64,000 nucleotides of DNA from Alisma plantago-aquatica (Eukaryota; Streptophyta; Magnoliopsida; Alismatales; Alismataceae), in the NCBI GenBank assembly GCA_963693085.1, contig OY856409.1:1615057711-1615121710 (forward strand), read 5' to 3'. The notes under the pieces were generated by a model. It saw nothing but the letters and a program-made list of their open reading frames with translations, did not search any database and was not told where the DNA came from. The position numbers and the translations under genes were made by a program. This document shows, one piece after another, positions 21,198 through 34,233 of the stretch (positions within the stretch are counted from its first letter, which is position 1; each line of letters begins with the position of its first letter).

Positions 21198-22865
21198 AAA
21201 TGTTATTTTCATAAGTCAAAAAATAAGCAAACTTACCCGTCTTCATTTACAAGACGAATCAAGGATGGAACTAAAAATCCCACATGAGTCATTTCAAAAT
21301 CATTACAGAACCTATGTAAGTTGCTGCAAAACATATATTATGTATGCATTAATATATAAGAAAATATATCATCATATATAAAATGAGGTATATAGATATA
21401 TAGATAAGATCTCACCATATCCATAGTTCTATCATAGATGAATTCAGCCAAGCATAATGAAACAACTCCAAAATATCTTCTAGAAATATATTATTATTAT
21501 ATGATTGACCTATAGCATCCTCCTCCATAGAAAAAACAATAGGTGAAGTTTTGGAATGTTCACCTTTCCATATTGTCAAACCCGTGCATTGAGGACCTAT
21601 CGAGTCATATAGGTCCTTTAGAAGCTAACTAGATACTTGAGGAAGAGGTGGAGGTGGAGGAGGATGAGATGTAGCAGGATTCTTCCCTTTGTCCTACATA
21701 TATAATTTCATATCAATTGTCATGTATATACATATAATTAATGTAATGTAAATGTACCATACATGATCAATATAGATGACTCTCATTTTGGGCCACAAGA
21801 CCACTTCACCTTCTGCTTTACTAAGTTTGTCACCATCTAGGTGGGCATATGACAATGGATGATGTTTCCAAGTGGGGAAGACAAGCCTCGGGCTCACACA
21901 AACCGCACCATCAGGTACTGGAGTGCCATGAATCGTGTGCCCTAGAAGGCGTGGTTAAGCCTTTCCCTCTGCAACGATGAATTCTTTCAATTTTAGACGG
22001 CATGTCCTCAACCCCTACAAATTTACATAGAGTATGTTATATACATACATAAACATATCATCTTGAAAGACTAGCTACTATGTCATAAAAATACTTACAA
22101 TTGACGTGCTAGGTGGTGGGTCTACAAGATTACTCCCAACAACCTCTACAAGATCACTCCCAACCACTTCTATCATAGAGGAAGAGCAGTACGCCACAGG
22201 TACTGTCAGAGTGGCAGCCTAAGATGCCTACCACTTGCTCAATGCATCATGGACTCTCTTATCAACTAACTCATCTACTCTTTTATCAACTAAATCATCT
22301 ACCTATACATGTCCAAAAGAAAGGCTTTTTGATTCATGAATTTCCTTTCCAATAACATTCTAAAAAAAGAATAGGTTACCTCTACTTTTGAAAGTCCCCC
22401 TTTTTGGACATGTTTGCACTGTGATGTCCCAAAGAACGCACTTAGGCCCACTCCAGTGCCTACAACCCTATCACGTCCAGGATGCTCTGGGTTACCGAGA
22501 GCAACTATCAATTCATCCCTTGTGCCCCCATCGATGAATGAGCCTTGCTTCATCTTCTCGTGAAGCTCCCACTAATCATCATCAATAGAAATTGGTAAGT
22601 AAACATAACAATCATCAATACTAATTGCTCTGAGAGTTACATATTACCATTTTTATAGTCACATCAACAGTTGTGGGGTTGGTTATATCTCCTCTTTTGT
22701 TTTGCCTCCCAGCTATCCACACATCACGGCAATGTAGAGGTGCAAGAGTAGTAGAGGAGTCAGCAGTCTCAGTAGTAGGAGCAGTAGGCTGCTAAACAGA
22801 AGACGTCTATAGTTTTTTATGAAGGGCTGCATAGCCACCTTGACCCATCATGTTATCATGCACAT
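21198..22865 (-). pseudogene. CACTA second gene (plant transposase, Ptta/En/Spm type), broken
   Basis: Read leftward from 22865, the first segment has a Thr/Ser-rich stretch and CRDVWIAGRQNKRGDITN. Then 22299-22560 encodes MKQGSFIDGGTRDELIVALG followed by NPEHPGR, the conserved core of the plant En/Spm-type transposase family. Segment 21694-21950 encodes HTIHGTPVPDGAV and SPRLVFPTWKHHPLSYAHLD. Around 21450-21690 a Pro-rich stretch precedes IGPQCTGLTIWKGEHSKT and EDILELFHYAWLNSSMIELW. That last part resembles the region before a Ulp1-type protease domain fused in some CACTA proteins, which is tentative. Probable introns separate the pieces. The 3' part is cut by the LARD at 21198. Confidence 0.72.
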
Positions 22866-23314
22866 TTAGTAGTAGGAGCAGTCATCGTTAGCTTCAATAT
22901 TTGGTGTCAGCAACCCAACTGAGAATGGACTCGAATCATCATACTTATCATAGTAGTCTTTTTCATCTATAGGATCTTCAATGAACTGTCTTTTACCATG
23001 AAGAACAACTGACCATTTTTCATTTGTAGGATCATCGATATAAAATACTTGTTTGGCATGTGATGCCAATATGAATGGTTCACCCTTCTCGTCAATCTTT
23101 TCAAAATTCACTAATGTGAAACCCAATTCATCCACTATAACTCCTTTGGTGTTATCAACCCAATTACACTTAAAGAGTAGAATTCTGAAATATACGTAGT
23201 CAAACTCCCATATGTCTTCCATGACATCAAAATATAACATTTTAGCTTCACGTGGACTCTTATATTTCGCACTAGAAAAAAACAATGAAGACGCTTGAAG
23301 GGTGGCCCCACTAT
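22866..23314 (-). pseudogene. C-terminal part of CACTA TNP2 transposase (DUF4216)
   Basis: Reading leftward from the Tekay insertion, the frame encodes SGATLQASSLFFSSAKYKSP, IWEFDYVYFRILLFKCNWVD and LASHAKQVFYIDDPTNEKW. These are the conserved motifs of the C-terminal DUF4216 domain of TNP2-type transposases. It is the direct continuation of the reading at 34234: on the other side the protein stops at RVVQN, and the two halves join in frame once the retrotransposon and one 5-bp copy are removed. A TNPA-like gene follows downstream. Confidence 0.9.
23310..23314. repeat. Target-site duplication of Tekay element, left copy
   Basis: ACTAT immediately left of the LTR pairs with TCTAT at 34234-34238. 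Four of five bases match. The mismatch in the first base suggests one mutation since insertion. Confidence 0.75.
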
Positions 23315-26137
23315 TGTAACGACCCTGCCTCCCGGTAACCCCCAATTAAGGGAGACTCAGAGGTTGGAGCCATTAACCAATTTACAGGATCAAAGGTTCA
23401 GCAAATAATCAATGATAATTATAAAATTCTACTACTAAACTGAGTATTGGCAGTAAAAATTAAAACTTTATTTACCTTTTTGAAACTTTGGGAAACTATC
23501 TATCCCAGACTGTAATTCCTCTATCTAATCCTCCTTGTACTTTATTCTTACTTTCCAGACATGTCACTTTACTATTTGTGCTTTCAGGGTTATACCTAAA
23601 ACGCCGAAAAACAAAATGTCGGTCAACAATTGCTGGTATGAGGAGGCAATCAAAATTTCACAAATAAGTTTAACAATGTAAGTATTCCAACCAAGATATT
23701 TAACAGGGAAATTTACGTTTTTCATGTGACATTCCCCACCGCTTTTTCCCTAACCCTGGAATTACTCTCTCTAGGGTTTCTCTTTTGCCATCGACTTAAG
23801 GCCACCTTCTCAATCCTGAGCTTGGTGCCTATGAGTCACCACATAGGGTGCCCAATAGTCATGTATCATAGACCACCATCTCAATCCCGAGCTTGGTGTC
23901 TGGGGGTCACCCCTCATGGTGCCCATTGGTCTACCCTCCTGGGCCTGACTCTATTGGCCTCATCCATCAGGGTGGCATGTAGGTGAGGGAATCCACATTT
24001 ATATTTACTTGTGATAATCATATTCACTTTGTAATTGCAGTATGAACAATCAAACTATTTAGTTGCATTCAATGCGATTAAACATTCAGGAATCTCTCGG
24101 GAAACTAAGCGGTCACTCATATTTAACCACATACCTGTTACTGAAGACTTGAATGCAGAATTAACTTAACCAACCAGGAAATCAAGCAAGCACACACACA
24201 ATTTCCTGAAAAATACATTTAATTCCTCTATTATTAATCATGTCATGATGATTCAATAATACTAAGGTTTTTCCTAGGTTAATTGCCCTTTTTAGGGTTT
24301 CAGCCATAATTAGGGTTTCATCTCCTTTTTATTGCTTTTACTTTTCTTTTATTAAATTATACATCAAACCCTAATTTTCTTGCTTTATCATCTATTAGGA
24401 TTCCTAAGATCAGACTTAGTCCAATAAACCCTAATTTCAAATTACTTCATCATTTCCTTTTTCTAAATTAGGGTTTCCAACCTTTTAATCCACATATGGA
24501 GTCATAAAACCCTAAACTTGTAATTCTATCATCAAAACAGGTTAATAATTATCTAAAACAGAAAATAAGTTAACCATCTTCGAATTATCTTAATTGCAAG
24601 ACTAATTACCCTTTTTATAAACAGTTAGGGCTTTTATCCACAAATTAACTCTTTTTTTCTTATTCTAGAAATATACTTTTACAAACTAGTCACATTCAGG
24701 GTCTCAAACTATTTTTATTAAATCCCTCATATTTGTTTGATCATTTTTCATGTATTGAGTTTTTCCATACGAGCCTCCTAGCTCTAGATATAAATTTTTC
24801 TAAGATAAATCCTTTTTATCCAATTAATAACTAATTTAGGAAAAACGCGGACCGCACGATCAATGGTCCGGTGGTCCACTCAGGATCCATCGGCCACGAT
24901 CGCGCGCGCCCCTAAACAGCGCTCAAAGGAGGAAAAGGACATAAGTGTCCTTACCGGTTCACGGGGACGCGGAGGGCAATTTGGTAATTTGCTCCTTCGT
25001 CTTCTTCCACGTCCTCGCCCAAGCAGTGAATCCACGCGGTCAACTCGAGGGTTGACTTCGAGCCTTGGTACGCCTGTGAGTGATCTGATTGCACAGGGAG
25101 CTTCATCTCCCTCGGCTGAAGACGACTAGGGGTCTAATTTCGTGCTAATCACGTGTCGTCGTTGCCCCCAACTCGCCAGACTCTGGCAGAGCTTGCGATG
25201 CCGACGATTGTCAAGGTCAAGTCCTTCGGTGCAATTGAACCCACGAACGAGTTCCTGGAACTCCGCTGTAGAGCTTTAGCTAGCGCTTAGGGATGCTGGT
25301 GCCCTATATCACCCTCCCCTATATATAGGTTCGAGGCAGGGACCTTCCCAGTTGGGTGTTTCCTCTTTTGGCGATGAAACCCAAAGATGTTAGGGTGGCA
25401 TCTTCGCGATTCCATCCCCTGAATTCAATGGGACCATCAACCAGTTGTCATGATCAGTAGATTGCGAGAAAGATGGGTTGCAAAATCACCCTGTAACAGC
25501 CAAAGTCCTAGTCCCAGTGGGACTTAGGTGATGAGCGACCACCGTTGGATCAAGATCCAACAGCCAGGATTGCTCGCGTTCTAAGGAAACCCAAAATCCT
25601 TTTTTTTATTCAGGAAAATTCCCAAATTGGCTATATCTTGCAAAATTAATATCTCTCAATCCATAACTCTGATTGGTCTCAAATTTTAAAGGAAAGTTCC
25701 TTTTAATATTCTCTATCTTTGTACGAAAATTGGGAAGCAAAAAGCAATGTATGAATGGGATTTCTTCTCTCCCAAGATTTCTTATTAAATACTCCCAATT
25801 AATTCATATCCTTATTTCTTTTGCCTTTATCTTATTAATTTGGGTCCCTTGGACCTCAAGGAAACCCAAAGACACGAATTCCCATATTGGGGAATATTAG
25901 TTTAGCATTATCTTCTTTTAATTATCAGTTTCTCATATTTCCCTTTTATTAGTCAATTTCTTTTCCTTGTTAATTCCTTTTCTTTTCAATTGGGCTTAAT
26001 GGCCTCCAAGGCCCACAATCAAACAATCAAATCCATCTCATACGAAATTCATCACAATTCAAAGAAAAAGATCTCATTTAGTCATTAAAAGAGAAAAGCC
26101 TTTTACATTATATTTTCAGAAATTTGAGGTTATAACA
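23315..26137 (-). repeat. Left (3') LTR of Tekay element
   Basis: 2823 bp, TGTAACGACCC...GGTTATAACA on the + strand, so TG...CA in either reading. Nearly identical to 31408-34233. The 88-codon open frame at 24863-25129 has a counterpart at 32957-33223 and resembles no known protein. Many AAACCCTAA/TTAGGGTTT motifs lie at 24290-24530. Confidence 0.96.
25320..25327 (-). promoter_or_regulatory. TATA box in left Tekay LTR
   Basis: TATATATA followed on the - strand by GGGGAGGGTGATATAGGGC. Conserved with 33414-33421 and with the LARD LTR site. Confidence 0.55.
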
Positions 26138-26152
26138 TCCTCCCCTCCTTAT
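26138..26152 (-). other. Polypurine tract of Tekay element
   Basis: ATAAGGAGGGGAGGA on the - strand, directly against the 3' LTR. Confidence 0.9.
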
Positions 26153-26180
26153 AGGAATTTTGCCCTCAAAATTCAAACAA

Positions 26181-29100
26181 TCAAGCAAACAATTCAGGGT
26201 ATGTTTTCTCCATGTCTGCCTTCAGCTCCCATGTGGCCTCATCCTCTCCATGGTGCTTCCAAAGAACCTTTACCATCTCTATATTCTTGCATCTGAGTTC
26301 TTTCACTTTGGTATCTAGAATCCACAAAGGTGACTCAGGATAGGTCAACTTCCCTTGAAGCTCAATAGGTTCAATGCTCAGCACATGGCTCGGATCATGC
26401 ACATATCGCTTCAGGTTAGACACGTGAAACACATCATGCATCATGCTATACTGGGGGGTAACGCCAAACGGTATGCAGCTTCACCAATCCGTTCTAATAC
26501 CTCAAACGGACCCACATATCGGGGACTCAACTTTCCTCTGTTCTTGGCTATAGGTCGGAGCGGTCGGATTTTCAAAAACAAATGATCTCCCGCAGTGAAA
26601 TGCACATCAGTCTGCTTTGCATCAGCATACGACTTCTGTCGATCCTGGGCTCTCTTTAGCCTTTGCTTGATCAAAGCCACTTTATCAGCATACACTTGGA
26701 GCTCATCTGACCTCAACAAGGTCCTCTCACACACATCATCCCAGTGAAGTGGTGACCGACACGGTCTCCCATACAAAGCTTCATACAGAGGCATCCCGAT
26801 ACTGGCTTGGTAGATGTTGTTGTAGGCAAACTCTGCTAACGGTAAGTATTGATCCCATGAGCCACCCCAATCGAGCAACAAGCTCTCAACAGATCTTCTA
26901 AGGTCTGAATCGTCCTTTCTGACTGTCCATCTGTTTGGGGGTGATAAGCGGTACTAAACTTTAACCTCGTACCAAGTTCCTCTTGAACTTGCTTCCACAA
27001 CTTGGAAGTAAACTTGGGATCTCTATCGGAAATGATTGATCCCGGTACACCATGCAAATGCACTATCTTTCTAATATACAGCTCAGCTAGGTATGACACC
27101 TTAGTTGTGGTCTTCAAGGCAAGGAAATGTGCTGACTTGGTAAGACGATCTACCACGACCCATATCGCATCATGACCTCTCTTGGTCCGGGGTAGACCCA
27201 CCACAAAATCCATGGTGATCTGTTCCCATTTCCACTCTGGAATCTCTATTGACTATAAAAGTCTGTCAGGTCGCTGGTGTTCAGCCTTCACCATCTGGCA
27301 CGTAAGACAACTGGCCACCCATGACGCAATGTCTTTCTTCATTCCTGGCCACCAGAAAAACCGATGTAGGTCCTTATACATCTTAGTAGTTTCTGGGTGT
27401 ACCGTGTATTTGGATCCATGTGCCTCTTGCAGGATTCTCTCTTTTATTGGTGAATCCGTAGGAACCCAAATGCGATTCTCAAACCTGATTCCTCCATCTA
27501 CTCCCACAGATAGACGAGTCTGCGGCTTCATCATCAAACCTTTCATCTTATCAAGCTCTTCACTGGTCAACTATGCTGCTATGACCTCACTCAACAACTC
27601 AGACTGTATCTGGATATTAGCCAACCGAATTCGGTCCTCTAGCAGTTGTGGAGTCCATTACACCAGTTCCTCTAAACTTTTCCACTGACTGGACAGGATA
27701 GCTGCACACTTAATCTGCTTCCGACTCAGAGCATCAGCTACGACATTTGCCTTACAAGGATGGTAGGCGATGGATAAGTCGTAATCCTTCATGTACTCCA
27801 TCCATCCTCGTTGTCGTAGGTTCAGGTATTTCTGTGTCAATAGATACTTCAAGCTTTTGTGGTCGGTGAAGATCTCAAAGGTAGCACCATACAGGTAGTG
27901 TCGCCATATCTTCAAGGCATGAATGATAGCAGCTAACTCCAGGTCATGTGTCGGGTAATTCACCTCATTTTGCTTGAGCTGTCGGGAAGCATATGCAATC
28001 ACATGCCGATCTTGTTCCAACACACAGCCAAGTCCCATCTTGGATGCATCGGTGAATATCATGAATCCCTCATTGCCAAAAGGCAGAGTCAACACAGGTG
28101 CGGTAGTCAGCTTCTCCTTCAATTCTTGAAATCAAGCTTCACATACTTCAGACCACACGAACTTCACATCCTTCCGAGTAAACATGGTCAGCGGTAGGGC
28201 AGTCTTGGAGAAATCCTTGATGAAGCGACGGTAGTATCCGGCCAACCCCAAGAAGCTGTGAATCTCGGAGGGGTTCTTCGGTGCCGGTCAGTCTCGAACT
28301 GCCGATACTTTGGCTGGATCTACGGCGATCATTCCTCCTGAGATGATGTGTCCAAGAAACATGACCCGGTCCAACCAAAACTCACATTTCGAGAACTTTC
28401 CGAAAAACTTATGCTTTCTCAGGATATCAAGGACTCTACCCAGGTGGTCACGGTGTCGGGCTAGGTCATCTGAATACACTAAGATGTCATCTATGAACAC
28501 TATTACAAAAGAGTCAAGAAAAGGCTAGAACACATTGTTCATGAGGTTCATGAAGACACTAGGTGCATTGGATAATCCAAACGGCATGACCACAAACTCA
28601 TAGTGGCCATATTGGGTTCTAAAAGCCGTCTTGGGTACATCCTCACTCCTCACTCTCACTTGGTGGTATCCTGATCTCAAATCAATTTTGGAAAAGACTC
28701 GAGCTGATTTGAGTTGGTCAAACAGGTCATCTATCCTAGGCAAAGGATACTTGTTCTTAATGGTTGCCTGATTGATCATCCGATAATCAATACACATCCG
28801 AAGTGACCCATCCTTCTTTTTCACAAAGAGGACCGGTGCTCCCCATGGTGAGGTACTGGGTCGGATGAATCCCTTATCCAACAACTCTTGTAACTGGGTC
28901 TTCAATTCAAGAAACTCTGCAGGGGACATTCTATAGGGTGCCTTAGATATAGGGTTAGTCCCAGGAGCCAGCTCAATTGAGAAGTCTACCTCCCTCTTAG
29001 GGGGAATCCCTGGTAGATCATCTGGAAACACATCTGCATACTCCCGAACCACCTCTATGTCCTCTAAGGATTGCCCCTTAACCTCGGGTACGGTAACTAT

Positions 29101-29538
29101 GGCTAGGTAGGCTCGACAACCATTGGTTAGCATCTGCTCAGCTTTTAAAGCAGACACATAAAGGCTGGTCGTCGCATCTTTCCTTCCTCGAATGGTGAAG
29201 TGTGGATAGCCATTTTTCCTAATGAGAATCTTCTTCTCCCTACAGTCAATCTGGGCTCTGTAGGTGGAAAGCCAATCCATATCGATGATCACATCAAAAT
29301 TATTCATATCCAGAAGGATAAAGTCAGTGGGAAGCTCATGGTTCAGGTACTTAACTGGCAACATAGGGGTTTTCAAAAGAGAGGTATAAATACGACCACT
29401 CGGGGTTGCAACATCTAAAACATAACCCAAATTCTTGATATCCAAACCACGCATAGTTGCCAGATTTCTTGAAATAAAAGTATTAGTTGAACCAGAATCA
29501 AAGAGTGCTTTTACATTTTGTCCCATGACTTCCAGCAA
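26181..29538 (-). pseudogene. pol: Tekay pol: protease, RT, RNase H, integrase, chromodomain (broken)
   Basis: From the right on the - strand: aspartic protease with [11 protein letters not shown] near 29500; reverse transcriptase (about 29000-28290) with [43 protein letters not shown] and catalytic FIDDILVYS; RNase H (27658-28122) with [18 protein letters not shown] and [10 protein letters not shown]; integrase zinc domain near 27300-27520 (HPETTKMYKDLHRFFWWPGM, then CLTCQ); and integrase core 26836-27213 with the Asp residues in VVVDRLTKSAHF and SDRDPKFTS and the Glu in SERTIQTLEDLLR. The C-terminal chromodomain at 26181-26300 has ILDTKVKELRCKNIEMVKVL and EATWE. Most of it is in one frame with about six stops. 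Frameshifts fall near 26880 and 26450, the latter at a run of six G. Confidence 0.95.
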
Positions 29539-29600
29539 GCCTACATAGTTATTCCATATTAGAAAGCTATTACATGGTCTACTGAACTAAAAGGAAAACT

Positions 29601-30956
29601 CTATGGGTTATTACCCTCAATCAACTTATTAGCATTCGCCTGAGCTTCTTCATTGTCGATGGCGAACACTCTAGCATGTCTCCTCTCTCCAGCTGGTGGT
29701 ACTCCGGCTGGAGGTGCTGTAGCTACAGGTTGTGCTGCCACGGGTTGTGCCCCTAAAGGTCCTCTCGGGTCAGGTTGTGGGAAGTTGGCGATGAAGTGTC
29801 CCTCCTGGTGACATCTGAAGCACACCTTCTTCTCAAAGTGGCACTTCCCAGGGTGTGTCCATCCATAGGTGCGACACTGTTGGAGGCGACCACGAGGCTT
29901 TCCTTTGTGTCCTTGCTTGTTCTTGTTGTGGTTGCGTCCTTGTCCCTTCTTGTGATCATTCCTCTGCCCTTGAGCTCCTTCAGTGAAGCCAAGGTATCCT
30001 TTGGATTGATTCTGTGCAGGCATCACCGTCCTTTCCATGTCCAAGGTGGTGTTGTAGGCTTCAGAGAAGGTCTTCGGCTTACTGGCCATCACATGGGGCT
30101 TGATGGCGGGGTGTAGACTCTCTATGAAGTGATCCACCCTCCTCTCTTCATCCAGCATGTGTCTAAAGCGTTCCAAGATGCGGAATTTGCGACCAAAGTC
30201 CGCAACAGAAGAGTTCCCTTGAGTCGTATTGGTGAACTCTCGTTCCTTCTCTTTCTTGGCTGAGGCGGGGATGAATCTGGCGGTGAAGATGGTCTTGAAG
30301 TCGGTCCATGCCATCGGTTCCTCATTTAGGTCTCTTCCTGTGATATGGTTCTCCCACCATATCTTGGTTGCACCTTCCAACAGGTGAGTAGCAAACAGAA
30401 CCTTCTTACTCGGCTGCACCTCAAGCATTCAGAACCCGTTCTCGACTGCAAGCAGCCAAGCTTCAGCCTTGTCGACCACTTCAGTCTTATCCTCTCCCCA
30501 GAACTTTTCGATGTTTAGCTTGACGAAGTCTAGGATGGTGGCTCCAAGTCGAGGACAAACAGGAAGTGACTCACCATTCTCATCTTGAGCAATGTCTCTT
30601 AGGGCCAGGGCATGAATAGCTTCAATCAGTCATTTCTGCTGTTCCATCCAGACTGCATCGGTTGTGTGAACCACCACAGCTGGTTCTTGACCACTAGGCT
30701 GGTCCTCCTCCATTTGGGCTTCTTCTTCATACACCTAGTATTCCTCATACACTGGTCCTTCCCCTTGCTCTCGGTTGATGCCGGGCATAGGTTCGGGGTT
30801 GGGAACCTTATGCACAGCTTCTTCAGGCCTCTTTCTCTTCTTGGAGGTCTCTCCACCATGGTCCCACTTCCTCTTCTCAGAGGATCCATCCTCCTTACGG
30901 GGTGGTCCACCACCATTGGTGGAAAAAGGGATAGCCACGAATTTGGTACGAGCCAT
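29601..30956 (-). pseudogene. gag: Tekay gag (broken by stops)
   Basis: The gene starts at ATG 30956 with MARTKFVAIPFS and runs in one frame to 29601. In-frame stops fall near 30735, around 30610 and near 30430. The capsid part has LLEGATKIWWENHITGRD, FTARFIPASAKKEKEREF and FRHMLDEERRVDHFIESLHP. A basic Lys/Asn/Gln-rich stretch precedes the zinc knuckle CFRCHQEGHFIANF, where the last Cys of the CCHC set is Phe. Gag forms the particle and packages RNA. The leader and primer site lie upstream at 30957-31405. Confidence 0.92.
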
Positions 30957-31393
30957 CTACATAAGCACACAAACAAACTTTTAGTTTATTACTAAACTAA
31001 TTATACTTATGTCGGTGATGTCTCGTTACGTATCTTTTATTAATTTGATGGAGGATTCCTTAATCCTTAATTTATTTTACCCATTCCACATGAGGGTGAG
31101 GAAGAGAGAGAAAACCCTAATCCTTAAAAGAATTTGAGTTGAGAAGGGATGAACAAGATGAGAGAGTCCTAAAGGTATCTTATTTCGAGTCTTATCCTAA
31201 GACATCGGCCAGGCAGTCACACGATCCGGGAGTCCTCGTATTCCGACTAGCGGTGCGGAGGAAAATCTTGCCAGCCCCCGGATGTGATCCTTTTCTAGTC
31301 ACCTCAGTCTTTTGGACAATACTCTAATAACTCCCTCGGTTCTACGGAATTTGTAAAATTTAATAATTATTAATGATTAGATGGAGAACCTAT

Positions 31394-31405
31394 GCTCTGA
31401 TACCA
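31394..31405 (-). other. Primer-binding site of Tekay element
   Basis: TGGTATCAGAGC on the - strand, complementary to initiator tRNA-Met, 2 bp inside the 5' LTR. Confidence 0.95.
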
Positions 31406-31407
31406 AT

Positions 31408-34233
31408 TGTAACGACCCTGCCTCCCGGTAACCCCCAATTAAGGGAGACTCGGAGGTTGGAGCCATTAACCAATTTACAGGATCAAAGGTTCAACAAATA
31501 ATCAATGATAATTATAAAATTCTACTACTAAATTGAGTATTGGCAGTAAAAATTAAAACTTTATTTACCTTTTTGAAACTTTGGGAAACTATCTATCCCA
31601 GACTGTAATTCCTCTATCTAATCCTCCTTGTACTTTATTCTTACTTTCCAAACATGTCACTTTACTATTTGTGCTTTCAGGGTTATACCTAAAACGCCGA
31701 CAAACAAAACGTCGGTCAGCAATTGCTGGTATGAGGAGGCAATCAAAATTTCACAAATAAGTTTAACAATGTAACTATTGCAACCAAGATATTTAACAGG
31801 GCAATTTACGTTTTTCATGTGACATTCCCCACCGCTTTTGCCCTAACCCTGGAATTACTCTCTCTAGGGTTTCTCTTTTGCCATTGACTTAAGGCCACCT
31901 TCTCAATCCCGAGCTTGGTGCCTGTGAGTCACCACATAGGGTGCCCATTAGTCATGTATCATAGACCACCATCTCAATCCTGAGCTTGGTGTCTGGGGGT
32001 CACCCCTCATGGTGCCCATTGGTCTACCCTCCTGGGCCTGACTCTATTGGCCTCATCCATCAGGGTGGCATGTAGGTGCGGGAATCCACATTTATATTTA
32101 CTTATGATAATCATATTCACTTTATAATTGCAGTATGAACAATCAAACTGTTTAGTTGCATTCAATGTGATTAAACATTTGGGAATCTCTCGGGAAACTA
32201 AGCGGTTACTCATATTTAACCACATACCTGTTACTGAAGACTTGAATGCAGAATTAACTTAACCAACCAGGAAATCAAGCAAGCACACACACAATTTCCT
32301 GAAAAATACATTTAATTCCTCTATTATTAATCATGTCATGATGATTCAATAATACTAAGATTTTTCCTAGGTTAATTGCCCTTTTTAGGGTTTCATCCAT
32401 AATTAGGGTTTCATCTTCTTTTTATTGCTTTTACCTTTCTTTTATTAAATTATACATCAAACCCTAATTTTCTTTCTTTATCATCTATTAGGATTCCTAA
32501 GACCAGACTTAGTCCAATAAACCCTAATTTCGAATTACTTCATCATTTCCTTTTTCTAAATTAGGGTTTCCAACCTTTTAATCTACATATGGAGTCATAA
32601 AACCCTAAACTTGTAATTCTATCATCAAAACAGGTTAATAATTATCTAAAACAGAAAATAAGTTAACCATCTTCGAATTATCTTAATTGCAAGACTAATT
32701 ACCCTTTTTTATCAACAATTAGGGCTTTCATCCACAAATTAACTCTTTTTTTTCTTATTCTAGAAATATACTTTTACAAACTAGTCAGATTTAGGGTCGC
32801 AAACTATTTTTATTAAATCCCTCATATTTTTCTGATCATTTTTCATGTATTGAGTTTTTCCATACGAGCCTCCTAGCTCTAGATATAAATTTTCTAAGAT
32901 AAATCCTTTTTATCCAATTAATAACTAATTTAGGAAAAACGCGGACCGCATGATCAATGGTCCGGTGGTCCACTCAGGATCCATCGGCCACGATCGCGCG
33001 TGCCCCTAAACAGCGCTCAAAGGAGGAAAAGGACAGAAGTGTCCTTACCGGTTCACGGGGACGCGGAGGGCAATTTGGTAATTTGCTCCTTCGTCTTCTT
33101 CCTCGTCCTCACGCAAGTAGTGAATCCACGCGGTCAAATCGAGGGTTGACTTCGAGCCTTGGTCCGCCTACGAGCGATCTGATTGCACAGGGAGCTTTGT
33201 CTCCCTCAGCCGAAGACGACTAGGGGTCTAATTTCGTGCTGATCACGCGTCGTCGTTGCCCCCAACTCACCGGAATCCGGCAGAGCTTGCGATGCCGACA
33301 ATGGTCAAGGTCAAGTCCTTCGGTGCAATTGAACCCACGAATGAGTTCCTGGAACTCCGCCGTAGAGCTTTGGCTAGCGCTTAGGGATGCCGGTGCCCTA
33401 TATCGCCCTCCCCTATATATAGGGTCGAGGCAGGGACCTGCCCAGTTGGGCGTTTCCTCTTTTGGCGACGAAACCCAAAGATGTTAGGGTGGAATCTTCG
33501 CGATTCCATCCCCTGAATTCAATGGGACCATCAACCAGCTGTCATGATCAGTAGATTGCGAGAAAGATGGTTTGCAAAATCACCATGTAACAGCCAAAGT
33601 CCTAGTCCCAGCGGGACTTAGGCGATGAGCGACCACCGTTGGATCAAGATCCAACAGCCAGGATTGCTCGCGTTCTAAGGAAACCCAAAATCCTTTTTTT
33701 TTAATTCAGGAAAATTCCCAAATTGGCTATATCTTGCAAAATTAATATCTCTCAATCCATAACTCTGATTGGTCTCAAATTTTAAAGGAAAGTTCCTTTT
33801 AATATTCTCTATCTTTGTACGAAAATTGGGAAGCAAAAAGCAATGTATGTATGGGATTTCTTCTCTCCCAAGATTTCTTATTAAATACTCCCAATTAATT
33901 CATATCCTTATTTCTTTTGCCTTTATCTTATTAATTTGGGTCCCTTGGACCTCAAGGAAACCCAAAGACACGAATTCCCATATTGGGGAATATTAGTTTA
34001 GCATTATCTTCTTTTAATTATCAGTTTCTCATATTTCCCTTTTATTAGTCAATTTCTTTTCCTTGTTAATTCTTTTTCTTTTCAATTGGGCTTAATGGCC
34101 TCCAAGGCCCACAATCAAACAATCAAAGCCATCTCATATGAAAGTCATCAAAATTCAAAGAAAAATATCTCATTTAGTCATTAAAAGAGAAAAGCCTTTT
34201 ACATTATATTTTCAGAAATTTGAGGTTATAACA
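31408..34233 (-). repeat. Right (5') LTR of Tekay element
   Basis: 2826 bp, collinear with 23315-26137, differing by scattered transitions and one- or two-base length changes in T runs. It contains the same tandem duplication (about 31896-32042), telo-box-like motifs (32380-32620) and TATA site. Confidence 0.96.
33414..33421 (-). promoter_or_regulatory. TATA box in right Tekay LTR
   Basis: TATATATA in the 5' LTR, same context as the copy at 25320-25327. In this LTR it would drive the genomic RNA toward gag and pol. Confidence 0.58.

Larger units (their letters stand above)
23315..34233 (-). mobile_element. Complete Tekay-type chromovirus (Ty3/gypsy)
   Basis: A 10.9-kb element in - orientation with 2.8-kb LTRs, tRNA-iMet primer site, purine tract, gag, and pol in the order protease, reverse transcriptase, RNase H, integrase and C-terminal chromodomain. 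Domain order plus chromodomain place it in the chromovirus branch, most like Tekay/Del. LTRs appear about 98% alike in the parts compared by eye, mostly transitions, so the insertion is recent relative to its surroundings. Several in-frame stops and two shifts in pol show this copy is dead. It split the CACTA transposase. Confidence 0.95.

Noticed and set aside
24863..25129. 88-codon open frame repeated at 32957-33223
   Set aside because: The repetition is explained by the two LTRs of one element, and the sequence shows no domain.
29200..29418. Plus-strand open frames across the Tekay pol and gag (also 27182-27688, 29775-30116 and 30612-30995)
   Set aside because: They are antisense shadows of the - strand retroviral genes.
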